Assembly (NCBI RefSeq): GCF_025947065.1
Contig: NZ_CP109994.1
Location: forward strand, 372,001-436,000
DNA from: Flavobacterium sp. N1736
GTDB taxonomy: Bacteria > Bacteroidota > Bacteroidia > Flavobacteriales > Flavobacteriaceae
DNA: 64,000 bases
Direction: 5' to 3'
Part shown: positions 54,696 through 61,944 of the stretch, piece after piece
How the letters are laid out: each line of letters begins with the position of its first letter
Numbering within the stretch: the stretch's first letter is position 1
Program-made: the position numbers and the translations under genes
Notes under the pieces: model-generated
Told to the model about the DNA's origin: nothing
Database searches by the model: none
What the model saw: only the letters and a program-made list of their open reading frames with translations

Positions 54696-54832
54696 TAGTT
54701 ACGTGTTAGAAAAATTAGATACTTCCAAAGGTAAAACTAAAATTGGTTTTTTATAGAGTTGAACAGAAATAAGTCTTTTAAGAGTAATAAATTATTTTGG
54801 TTATAAATAAGATATTCTTTATTAAAATTAAT

Positions 54833-54874
54833 TAAGGATAAATTTGTCTTTTAATATTGATTTAAATATATTTG
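54833..54874 (+). promoter_or_regulatory. Promoter and overlapping operator of the Rrf2 regulator
   Basis: TTTG (54843-54846) and TATATTTG (54867-54874), 20 bp apart, form a textbook Bacteroidetes promoter. The -33 box lies inside an imperfect palindrome at 54833-54852 (TAAGGAT, AAATTT, GTCTTTT). The same 7-6-7 palindrome precedes ric and nirK. An Rrf2 protein bound here would block RNA polymerase, giving autoregulation. Confidence 0.7.
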
Positions 54875-54896
54875 TAAAGAATTTAATCCATTTTAT

Positions 54897-55346
54897 ATGT
54901 TTTCAAAAGCGTGCGAGTACGGCATTCGGGCTTCTATTTTTATTGCAACTAAATCTTCAAAAGGAATTAGGGTTGGAATAAAAGATGTGGCGAAAGAAAT
55001 CGATTCACCAGAACCATTTACGGCAAAAATTATGCAGATTCTTACCAGGAATGGTATTATAGCTTCTGCCAAAGGTGTGGGCGGTGGATTTGAGGTTTCT
55101 AATAAAGCTATAAAATCGATAAAACTCATTCAGATTGTAGACGCGATAGACGGAAATGCAATTTATAAAGGCTGCGGAATTGGCTTAAAAGAATGTTCTG
55201 AAACACATCCTTGTCCGGTTCATAATGAATTTAAAAAAATAAGAGAATTACTTCTGGATATGTTAACCAATACAACTTTAGAAGAGTTGGCTTTGGGGGT
55301 TAATTCAGGAGATTTTCATCTTAAAATATTTAATAAAAGCGAATAA
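54897..55346 (+). CDS. Rrf2-family regulator, candidate NO/iron-sulfur sensor (NsrR-like)
   Basis: 149 residues. The N-terminal winged helix (about 1-65) has ACEYGIRASIFIA and the recognition region SPEPFTAKIMQILTRNGIIASAKGVGGGF (in pieces). A three-cysteine cluster Cys93, Cys100 and Cys106 (KGCGIGLKEC, HPCPVHNEF) could bind an iron-sulfur cluster as in IscR and NsrR (here spacing C-x6-C-x5-C). The gene is first in a unit with azurin and next to ric and nirK. With the shared palindromes, a nitrosative-stress sensing role is likely. It could instead be an IscR-type regulator, but the neighbours argue for NsrR-like. Confidence 0.85.
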   Translation: MFSKACEYGIRASIFIATKSSKGIRVGIKDVAKEIDSPEPFTAKIMQILTRNGIIASAKGVGGGFEVSNKAIKSIKLIQIVDAIDGNAIYKGCGIGLKECSETHPCPVHNEFKKIRELLLDMLTNTTLEELALGVNSGDFHLKIFNKSE

Positions 55347-55370
55347 AAATTATAATTTAAATACTTAATA

Positions 55371-55892
55371 ATGAATAAAAAGATCAACATTTCGATGCTT
55401 ATGCTAATGGGATTTTTAGCCATAACTTCTTGTGGAAAAAAAGAAACTGCACCAACCGAAGAATCAACAGAAATAAATGATACAACAGATTCTGAAGGAG
55501 AAAAATCGGCAGAAGCAAGTAACACTTTAGTTATTGAAGGAAACGACCAAATGCAGTTTAATACAAACGAATTGAGAGCAACTGCGGGACAGCCAATTAC
55601 ATTAACCTTAAAGCACGTTGGAAAAATACCAAAAGAAGCTATGGGGCATAACTTGGTTATTTTGCAAGAAGGTACAGATGAAGCCGATTTTGCCACCAAA
55701 GCAATGAATGCAAAAGAGACAGATTATATTCCGACATCTGAAAAAACATCTATTATAGCGCATACTAAATTATTGGGTGGAGGCGAAGAAGATACGATTG
55801 AATTTACTATTGATAAAAAAGGAACATACAACTTTTTATGTACTTTCCCAGGGCATTTTGCTATGATGAAAGGTGTTCTAATTGTAGAATAA
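55371..55892 (+). CDS. azu: Azurin-type blue copper lipoprotein
   Basis: 173 residues with a lipobox (MNKKINISMLMLMGFLAITSC, Cys21) and an acidic Thr/Glu linker. The azurin fold has type 1 copper ligands His93 (AMGHNLVI), Cys157, His162 and Met166 (LCTFPGHFAMMKG, the Cys-x4-His-x3-Met order of azurin). It is an electron carrier in the periplasm, anchored to a membrane, and plausibly donates to NirK. It lies 24 bp after the Rrf2 gene and is likely co-transcribed with it. A terminator follows. Confidence 0.93.
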   Translation: MNKKINISMLMLMGFLAITSCGKKETAPTEESTEINDTTDSEGEKSAEASNTLVIEGNDQMQFNTNELRATAGQPITLTLKHVGKIPKEAMGHNLVILQEGTDEADFATKAMNAKETDYIPTSEKTSIIAHTKLLGGGEEDTIEFTIDKKGTYNFLCTFPGHFAMMKGVLIVE

Positions 55893-55900
55893 AAACTTTT

Positions 55901-55934
55901 AAACTCTAATACTGTTAATAGGTTAGAGTTTTTT
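55901..55934 (+). terminator. Terminator after azurin
   Basis: 9-bp stem (55901-55909 with 55923-55931, AAACTCTAA) and a 13-nt loop followed by T residues, 8 bp past the azurin stop. It separates the Rrf2-azurin unit from ric. Confidence 0.8.
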
Positions 55935-55941
55935 AATGAAT

Positions 55942-55969
55942 CAATAAAAGATAAAATTATCTTTTATTG
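55942..55969 (+). promoter_or_regulatory. Operator palindrome upstream of ric
   Basis: 28-bp near-perfect palindrome: arms CAATAAAAGATAA and TTATCTTTTATTG around a central AA. Its core is AAAAGAT-N6-ATCTTTT, the same 7-6-7 design as at 54833-54852 and 59751-59772. It lies about 40 bp ahead of the ric start codon. It is the best-symmetric of the three sites. Confidence 0.7.
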
Positions 55970-56007
55970 TAAATCAATGATAATTAATTAAATAATTAAA
56001 AGAAAAA

Positions 56008-56739
56008 ATGGAAAAGTTAAAGAATAAAACAGTTGGATCATTTGTAGCTCAGGATTTTAGAACGGCTGCAGTTTTTACAAAATATCAAATCGATTTTTGC
56101 TGTAAAGGAAACAGAACTATTACCGAAGTTTGTGACAAGCAAGATATTGACCCGGATGTATTAATACAAAATGTATATGATGTTTTGCAGTCTGAAAATG
56201 ATAATACTATAGATTTTAATTCATGGCCATTAGATTTAATGGTAGATTATATTGAAAAAACACACCATCGTTATGTTGAGGAAAAATCACCAATATTAGT
56301 ACAGTTTTTAGATAAATTATGCAAAGTTCATGGGGGAGGACATCCGGAATTGTTTAAAATAAATGAACTGTTTATTGCAGGAGCGGGAGAATTAGCACAA
56401 CACATGAAAAAGGAAGAATTAATGCTGTTTCCTTATATTAAACGAATGGTGAAAACGAAAGAATCTAACGGGATTTTATCTCAGCCTTCTTTTGGGACTG
56501 TATCAAATCCAATTGCGATGATGATGGAGGAGCATGAAACCGAAGGAGATCGTTTTAGTGAAATTGCAAAACTTACGAATAACTATAACGCACCAAGTGA
56601 CGGATGTACAACTTATAAAGTAACATTTGCGATGTTGAAAGAGTTTGAAGAGGATTTACACAAACACATTCACCTTGAAAATAATATCTTGTTTCCTAAA
56701 GCGGTTATTTTAGAAAAAGAATTTCCTGAAGTAGAATAA
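56008..56739 (+). CDS. ric: Iron-sulfur cluster repair di-iron protein (Ric/ScdA/YtfE)
   Basis: 243 residues. The N-terminal ScdA-type domain (about 5-60) has TVGSFVAQDFRTAAVF and Cys31-Cys32 (FCCKG). A hemerythrin-like four-helix bundle (about 75-235) carries scattered His ligands: HHRYVEE, HGGGHPE, HMKKEE, EEHETEGDRF and HKHIHLENN. It repairs iron-sulfur clusters damaged by NO and is a classic member of NO-responsive regulons. It has its own operator/promoter after the azurin terminator. A terminator follows at 56763. Confidence 0.94.
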   Translation: MEKLKNKTVGSFVAQDFRTAAVFTKYQIDFCCKGNRTITEVCDKQDIDPDVLIQNVYDVLQSENDNTIDFNSWPLDLMVDYIEKTHHRYVEEKSPILVQFLDKLCKVHGGGHPELFKINELFIAGAGELAQHMKKEELMLFPYIKRMVKTKESNGILSQPSFGTVSNPIAMMMEEHETEGDRFSEIAKLTNNYNAPSDGCTTYKVTFAMLKEFEEDLHKHIHLENNILFPKAVILEKEFPEVE

Positions 56740-56762
56740 AAATAAATTTTAATAGTGAGAAG

Positions 56763-56806
56763 AACACCGATAAATGGCAAATTGCTGCGTATTATTGGTG
56801 TTTTTT
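56763..56806 (+). terminator. ric terminator
   Basis: Stem AACACCGATAA (56763-56773) with TTATTGGTGTT (56792-56802), one G-T pair, 18-nt loop, followed by T residues. It lies between convergent ric and sco. Confidence 0.8.
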
Positions 56807-56863
56807 GTTGAAATTAAGTTTACAAAATCTATGTTTCTATCTGTTAAAAAAAACCTGCCTAAT

Positions 56864-57466
56864 TTAAATTTTATTAGCTTCATTGTTTATTGCTGTTACT
56901 GTTTTTTCATTGTTTACGCCCAAACCTTCTTGTTGAAATACCAATTCACCATCTGGATTAAAAACACTGATAATATTAGAATGCGTAAAATCCAACGGAG
57001 ATATTTTTTTATAATTTACGGCAAGTACGGCGGCAAATTCACGTGTATTTTCTTCTGTTGAACGTAAAAAAATCCACGGATCCTGATTCATTTTATTGGC
57101 AATAGCAAACGATTTTAATTTTTCAGGAGTATCTGTTTTAGGATCTATGCTTACCAAAATAAGTTTTACGTTTTCCTTGGTTTGTTTATCCAGTTTGGTT
57201 TCAATATTTCTCATATCGGCAACTAATCTGGGGCAAGCGGCTTTGCAGGAAGTATAAATCATGACCATAACCAGAACATTTCCTTTCAGGCTTTTTAGCT
57301 CAATATTTTTTCCATCCTGATTTGTCCATTGTGATGGTAAATTATAGATAGATAAATCTGTAATTTCTTTACTTTTCGAAGGTTTTTGAATTTCTTCTTT
57401 CGTATGATCTTTACAACTTTGCAATGTCACAAGAAACAGAAAGATTGTAATTATATTGTGTTTCAT
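56864..57466 (-). CDS. SCO-family copper chaperone/thioredoxin-like lipoprotein
   Basis: 200 residues from ATG 57466: lipoprotein signal MKHNIITIFLFLVTLQSC (Cys18). The thioredoxin-like SCO domain has the copper-binding pair Cys74-x3-Cys78 (YTSCKAACPRL) and the distal His162 (DFTHSNII). SCO proteins deliver copper to or reduce copper sites of oxidases and, in denitrifiers, nitrite or nitrous oxide reductases. It is the third gene of the nirK-nirV-sco operon (13 bp after nirV), so it is most likely dedicated to metallating NirK. Confidence 0.9.
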   Translation of the reverse strand: MKHNIITIFLFLVTLQSCKDHTKEEIQKPSKSKEITDLSIYNLPSQWTNQDGKNIELKSLKGNVLVMVMIYTSCKAACPRLVADMRNIETKLDKQTKENVKLILVSIDPKTDTPEKLKSFAIANKMNQDPWIFLRSTEENTREFAAVLAVNYKKISPLDFTHSNIISVFNPDGELVFQQEGLGVNNEKTVTAINNEANKI

Positions 57467-57479
57467 TTTAAGTTTTGAA

Positions 57480-58250
57480 TTAAAGTTGTGTTGTACTGGC
57501 ACATCGAAATCCTAAATTTCGGGTTGAATATTGTGCTTTAAGGCTTCCTCTAAATGCATATCGCATAAAAGCGGCATAATCCATTAAATCAGTTGCGTTT
57601 ACGGATGCTCCGCCACAAAAAAGATTTTTGTCTTCACTTTTGTCTTTTCTGGATTCTCCGGATAAAAAAATGCTGTTAAAATCAGCGGTCCATTCCCAGA
57701 CTAATCCATGCATATCATAAACTCCCCAGTAATTTTTGAAGGTTTTACCAATTGAATTTTCATATGTTTTTGATTTTTCATACCACGACAAAATGTATGT
57801 ATTAAATTCTGACTTGGTTCTGGCATCTGTTTTTCTTTCATCGGCCATAGCCACATATTCCCATTCATTCATTGTTGGCAGGCGTTTTCCTATACATTCG
57901 CAATATTTTTTTGCAGCAAACCATGAAATATTTGTTACGGGTGATTTTGGATTTACATTTCCAAAATCAAAATCACTTTTCCAATATTGCAGATAGCTTT
58001 TATCGCCAAAAATCCCTTTTATTCTGGATTTAGTAAAATTGGTATTTTTTTGAATAAAACTTAAATATTCATTATTTGTAACAGGATATACATCTATAAA
58101 AAAGGATTTTACAATTACGGGATTTTTTGAGGCAGTTCCGTAAAGAGGGACAAAAGAGCCCTCTTTTATTGGAACCATTTTCGATTCCTGCGCTCTTACG
58201 AACTCAATCTGAACCAGAAAAAGAAAAATAATTAAAATGCTTTTTTGCAT
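57480..58250 (-). CDS. nirV: NirV-like SUMF1/formylglycine-generating-enzyme-domain protein
   Basis: 256 residues with a signal peptide (MQKSILIIFLFLVQIEFVRA). The SUMF1/FGE domain (about 30-250) has PVTNNEYLSFI, SWFAAKKYCECIGKRLPTMN, WEYVAM, GLVWEWTADF and CGGASVNATD. It ends LGFRCAST. The paired copper-binding active-site cysteines of true FGE are not evident, so it may be a non-catalytic relative. A SUMF1-type gene beside nirK is known as nirV in some denitrifiers. It lies 14 bp after nirK. Its function in nitrite reduction is unsettled. Confidence 0.8.
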   Translation of the reverse strand: MQKSILIIFLFLVQIEFVRAQESKMVPIKEGSFVPLYGTASKNPVIVKSFFIDVYPVTNNEYLSFIQKNTNFTKSRIKGIFGDKSYLQYWKSDFDFGNVNPKSPVTNISWFAAKKYCECIGKRLPTMNEWEYVAMADERKTDARTKSEFNTYILSWYEKSKTYENSIGKTFKNYWGVYDMHGLVWEWTADFNSIFLSGESRKDKSEDKNLFCGGASVNATDLMDYAAFMRYAFRGSLKAQYSTRNLGFRCASTTQL

Positions 58251-58264
58251 GTTACTTTCTATGT

Positions 58265-59710
58265 TTATCGTTGTGCCTTAACCATTTCAGGAGTAACTTC
58301 TGTTTTATTATTGCCCCAGCTGTTATAGATATAGGTCATAACATTTGCAATTTCATCATCAGATAAATTTTGTTCCGGCATTATGCTATTGAATTTTTTG
58401 CCATTTACGGTAACTTCTCCGCTTAAACCATGCAAAATTGTTTTAATAGCTCTTTTAGAATCGGCATTTAGATAATCTGATTTTGCAAGCGGAGGGAAAG
58501 CGCTCGCAATACCTTCTCCGTTAGATTGATGACAGGCAAAACAGGTTGTTCCGTAAATTTCTTTTCCAATTTTTATTTTATCGGCTACAGATCTTTTTGG
58601 AGTAACTGTTGTCGCCGTTTTAGTTTCTGGCATTTTTTGAATCGTTCCGCCTTCGGGCAAATAAATTCCTTCCTGAATAGTTCCTGAATAAATGTTTTTA
58701 TTTTCAGCACCTTCAACTTTCAATATTCCTAAAGCACCTTTATTAAAAGCTCTAAAAATAGAATGATCTACTATAATGAAATTTCCGGGAGTTTCTACTT
58801 TAAAATCAACAATTGCAGATCCACCAGCCGGAATTAATGTTGTCTGAACATTTTTATTGATAAGAGCACCGCCTTCTACATGCACATTATCAAAGATTTC
58901 ACCAATAACATGAAACGACGAAACCAAATTTGGACCGCCATTACCAACAAACAAACGAACTGTTTCGCCAACTTTTGCGGTAAGTTCATTTCCGTTTGTC
59001 ATCGAACCCACTTTTCCGTTAAAAACAACATAATCAGGAGTTTCTTTAACTGCTTTATTCATATCAAAAGGCTGAAGTCCTTTAGCTCCATATTCACCCT
59101 GAGTATAAAAATCACCCTGCATTACATAGTATTCTTTGTCGACCGGAGGAAGTCCTCCTTCTGGTTCCACTAAAATTAAACCATACATTCCGTTAGCAAT
59201 ATGCATTCCAACCGGAGCGGTTGCACAATGGTAAACGTACAGCCCCGGATTTATTACCTTGAAGCTAAAGATTTTTTCGTGACCGGGCGCTACAAGCGAA
59301 GAAGTTGCGCCACCACCAGGACCAGTTACGGCGTGTAAATCAATATTATGAGGCAGTTTATTATCAGGATGGTTTTTTAAATGAAATTCTACTTCATCGC
59401 CTACACGGGTTCTGATGAAACTTCCGGGAACAGAACCCCCAAATGTCCAGTACGTATATTTTACGCCATCTGTCATTGTACCTTCCTGTTCTTTAATCTC
59501 CATGTTTACTTTTAATTTCATAGCCGTTCTGTTACCAACTGGTTTTGGTACCATTGGCGGAGCAGTGAGTTCAGCATCCATTTGTCCGTCAGTTTTAATT
59601 GTAGTATAATCCACGGACTCTTCATTTTTTTTACATGATGATAGCAAGATTACAACACTGGCAAAAAAAAAGAGTTTTGTAACAAGAAGAGTTGTTTTTA
59701 GCTTTTTCAT
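58265..59710 (-). CDS. nirK: Copper-containing nitrite reductase with fused cytochrome c domain
   Basis: 481 residues with a lipobox (SVVILLSSC, Cys26). Two cupredoxin domains follow. Type 1 copper ligands are His121, Cys162, His170 and Met175 (with His126 and His161 in the type 2 site, NIDLHAVTG and YHCATAP), and His267/His316 match the catalytic and type 2 His ([14 protein letters not shown]). The C-terminal cytochrome c domain (about 375-465) has CFACH (Cys390, Cys393, His394) and a probable axial Met444 (SIMPEQ). It reduces nitrite to NO outside the inner membrane. It heads the operon nirK-nirV-sco. Gene-fusion NirK forms are known in Bacteroidetes. Confidence 0.95.
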   Translation of the reverse strand: MKKLKTTLLVTKLFFFASVVILLSSCKKNEESVDYTTIKTDGQMDAELTAPPMVPKPVGNRTAMKLKVNMEIKEQEGTMTDGVKYTYWTFGGSVPGSFIRTRVGDEVEFHLKNHPDNKLPHNIDLHAVTGPGGGATSSLVAPGHEKIFSFKVINPGLYVYHCATAPVGMHIANGMYGLILVEPEGGLPPVDKEYYVMQGDFYTQGEYGAKGLQPFDMNKAVKETPDYVVFNGKVGSMTNGNELTAKVGETVRLFVGNGGPNLVSSFHVIGEIFDNVHVEGGALINKNVQTTLIPAGGSAIVDFKVETPGNFIIVDHSIFRAFNKGALGILKVEGAENKNIYSGTIQEGIYLPEGGTIQKMPETKTATTVTPKRSVADKIKIGKEIYGTTCFACHQSNGEGIASAFPPLAKSDYLNADSKRAIKTILHGLSGEVTVNGKKFNSIMPEQNLSDDEIANVMTYIYNSWGNNKTEVTPEMVKAQR

Positions 59711-59750
59711 AACAATTGGTTTAATTTTAGTTTTAAATCTGAAGTAAATT

Positions 59751-59772
59751 TAAAAGACTAATTTGTCTTTTA
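59751..59772 (-). promoter_or_regulatory. Operator palindrome upstream of nirK
   Basis: AAAAGAC, six bases, GTCTTTT, extended by matching T/A outside, symmetric in 20 of 22 positions. It sits 41 bp upstream of the nirK start. It is the same 7-6-7 palindrome found before the Rrf2 gene and ric. The -7 box of nirK itself is not clearly recognisable. Confidence 0.7.
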
Positions 59773-59956
59773 TTATGATAAAAGTCATGTAATACTTACA
59801 AGTGATTGTGTTAATTTAATTGATATATCTTTAAATTTAATAATCTATTCTTGCAAAAAGCGCCTGAAAGCTTACAATTATTCAACTATATAATTCAATT
59901 TGTAATATTTTTTAATTAAAAATAAAAGGCTAACTCTATTTTAGAATAATAATCAT

Positions 59957-59964
59957 TATTTTTG
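59957..59964 (+). promoter_or_regulatory. Probable -7 box of the 60005 gene
   Basis: TATTTTTG followed by CACCC, 40 bp ahead of the ATG, matching the mnmA promoter context. The rest of the 294-bp gap to nirK holds the operator at 59751 and plain AT-rich DNA. Confidence 0.5.
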
Positions 59965-60004
59965 CACCCTGTATAAATAAAAATTATTACTTCAAAATAT
60001 ATTT

Positions 60005-61267
60005 ATGGTAAAAGATTTATTCGAAAGAATTCAGAACAATAAAGGACCATTAGGAAAATGGGCTTCGCAGGCTGAGGGTTATTTTGTTTTCCCGAAATTA
60101 GAAGGTGAACTTGGTCCTAGAATGCAATTTGGTGGAAAAAATATTTTAAATTGGAGTTTGAATGACTATTTAGGTCTTGCAAATCACCCGGAGGTTCGTC
60201 AGGCAGATATCGATGCAGCAACTCAATTTGGAGCAGCTTACCCGATGGGAGCCAGAATGATGTCCGGTCATACTAAATACCATGAACAATTAGAAAATGA
60301 ATTAGCTGAGTTTGTAATGAAACCAGCAGCTTATTTATTGAATTTTGGTTATCAGGGAATGGTATCTACGATTGATGCGCTTGTGACTAAAAATGATATT
60401 ATTGTATACGATGTAGATTCTCACGCTTGTATTATTGATGGTGTTCGTTTGCATATGGGTAAACGTTTTACCTATAAACACAATGATCTTGAAAGTATGG
60501 AGAAAAACCTGCAAAGAGCTACGAAAATGGCTGAAGAAACAGGTGGAGGTATTTTATTTATTACTGAAGGTGTTTTTGGAATGCGAGGACAACAAGGTAA
60601 ATTGAAAGAAATTGTTGCATTAAAAGAAAAATATAATTTCCGTTTATTGGTTGATGATGCACATGGTTTTGGTACACTTGGTAAAACAGGTGCCGGAGCA
60701 GGTGAAGAGCAGGGAGTTCAGGATGGTATTGACGTTTACTTTTCTACTTTTGCAAAATCAATGGCTAATATTGGTGCTTTTATAGCGGCTGATAAAGATA
60801 TTATCGATTATTTAAAATATAACTTACGTTCGCAAATGTTTGCAAAAGCATTGCCAATGATTCAAACTATTGGATCTTTAAAACGTTTGCAATTGTTACG
60901 TAATCACCCGGAATTAAAAGATAAACTTTGGGAAAATGTAAATGCGCTACAAAGCGGATTACGTTCAAGAAATTTTAATATTGGAGATACAAATACTTGT
61001 GTAACGCCAGTTTATTTAGAAGGAAGTGTGCCGGAAGCGATGGTGATGGTAAATGATTTAAGAGAAAACTACGGTATTTTCCTTTCGATTGTAATTTATC
61101 CTGTAATTCCAAAAGGAATTATTTTATTGAGAATGATTCCAACAACATCACATACTTTATCTGATATTGATGAAACACTTACTGCTTTTGAAGCAATTCG
61201 TGAAAAATTAGAAAACGGAACATATAAAGAAATTGCAAGTAGAACTACTGTTGATTTAGACGCTTAA
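60005..61267 (+). CDS. Alpha-oxoamine synthase family PLP enzyme (candidate cysteate acyltransferase for sulfonolipids)
   Basis: 420 residues of the KBL/AONS/SPT fold: NDYLGLANHPEV, GHTKYHEQLENELA, His140 in VDSHACIIDG (stacks on PLP), Asp217/His220 in VDDAHGFGTLG, and Lys251 in STFAKSMANIG (Schiff base). The family condenses an amino acid with an acyl thioester. In Bacteroidetes such enzymes are serine palmitoyltransferases or, as I recall for F. johnsoniae, cysteate-fatty acyl transferases that start capnine (sulfonolipid) synthesis. Its spacing from gldI, about 50 genes, is like the F. johnsoniae capnine gene. Substrate choice (serine or cysteate) is inference. Confidence 0.85.
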   Translation: MVKDLFERIQNNKGPLGKWASQAEGYFVFPKLEGELGPRMQFGGKNILNWSLNDYLGLANHPEVRQADIDAATQFGAAYPMGARMMSGHTKYHEQLENELAEFVMKPAAYLLNFGYQGMVSTIDALVTKNDIIVYDVDSHACIIDGVRLHMGKRFTYKHNDLESMEKNLQRATKMAEETGGGILFITEGVFGMRGQQGKLKEIVALKEKYNFRLLVDDAHGFGTLGKTGAGAGEEQGVQDGIDVYFSTFAKSMANIGAFIAADKDIIDYLKYNLRSQMFAKALPMIQTIGSLKRLQLLRNHPELKDKLWENVNALQSGLRSRNFNIGDTNTCVTPVYLEGSVPEAMVMVNDLRENYGIFLSIVIYPVIPKGIILLRMIPTTSHTLSDIDETLTAFEAIREKLENGTYKEIASRTTVDLDA

Positions 61268-61304
61268 TTTCTAGAAATAAATAGCCCAAATATGGGAATT
61301 ATGT

Positions 61305-61340
61305 AAAAAATCCATTCGTTTATACGAATGGATTTTTTTA
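61305..61340 (+). terminator. Terminator of the PLP enzyme gene
   Basis: 15-bp stem (61305-61319 with 61324-61338, AAAAAATCCATTCGT) with a 4-nt loop and a T run, 38 bp past the stop. Confidence 0.9.
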
Positions 61341-61383
61341 TTTTGGAGTAATTTTATAACACTAATTATAAAAAGAAAAGTTT

Positions 61384-61860
61384 ATGAAAAAAGCATTAGC
61401 ACTAACAATAATGATTTTAAGTGTTTTTATTTCCTGCAAAAAAGAAACACTTCCGCCTCCGCAAATTACACCAAGTGCTCCAAAAGAAGCAGAACTTGTT
61501 GAACCGGCAGGAGATCAATGTTATGCGTCAAGACTTAATGGTAATATAGTAGCGTTGAGTTTTAATGTAAATTCACATCAGGAAGTAAACGGAAAATTAA
61601 GTTACAACATAACAGGAAAAGATAAAAATGAAGGTACTTTAATAGGAAACATGAAAGGTGATACGCTTATTGCAGATTATACTTTTATATCTGAAGGAGT
61701 TTCTTCAGTAAGAGAAGTGGTATTTTTGCAAAGAGAAGGAACACTTATTGAAGGATATGGAGATGTAGTTGATGCAAATGATAAAGTAACTTTTAAAGAC
61801 AAAAAGAAATTAAAATTTGATGCAAAAAATACATTGACAAAAGTGGATTGTCCACAATAA
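61384..61860 (+). CDS. Hypothetical lipoprotein
   Basis: 158 residues beginning MKKALALTIMILSVFISC, Cys18 lipidated, followed by a Pro-rich linker (LPPPQITPSAPKEA). The mature domain has CYASRLNGNIVALSFNV, KLSYNITGKDKNEGTLIG and a final FKDKKKLKFDAKNTLTKVDC with two Cys (near 53 and 156) that could form a disulfide. It looks like a small beta-barrel lipoprotein. No functional family recognised. It sits between the PLP enzyme and the convergent GNAT-fold gene. Confidence 0.7.
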   Translation: MKKALALTIMILSVFISCKKETLPPPQITPSAPKEAELVEPAGDQCYASRLNGNIVALSFNVNSHQEVNGKLSYNITGKDKNEGTLIGNMKGDTLIADYTFISEGVSSVREVVFLQREGTLIEGYGDVVDANDKVTFKDKKKLKFDAKNTLTKVDCPQ

Positions 61861-61944
61861 TAAAGAATTGTTATCAGTTTTTCAGTCGCAGTTTTTAGTC
61901 TCAATATATGTAAAGAGAGATTGAAAACTGCGACTGTTAACTTT

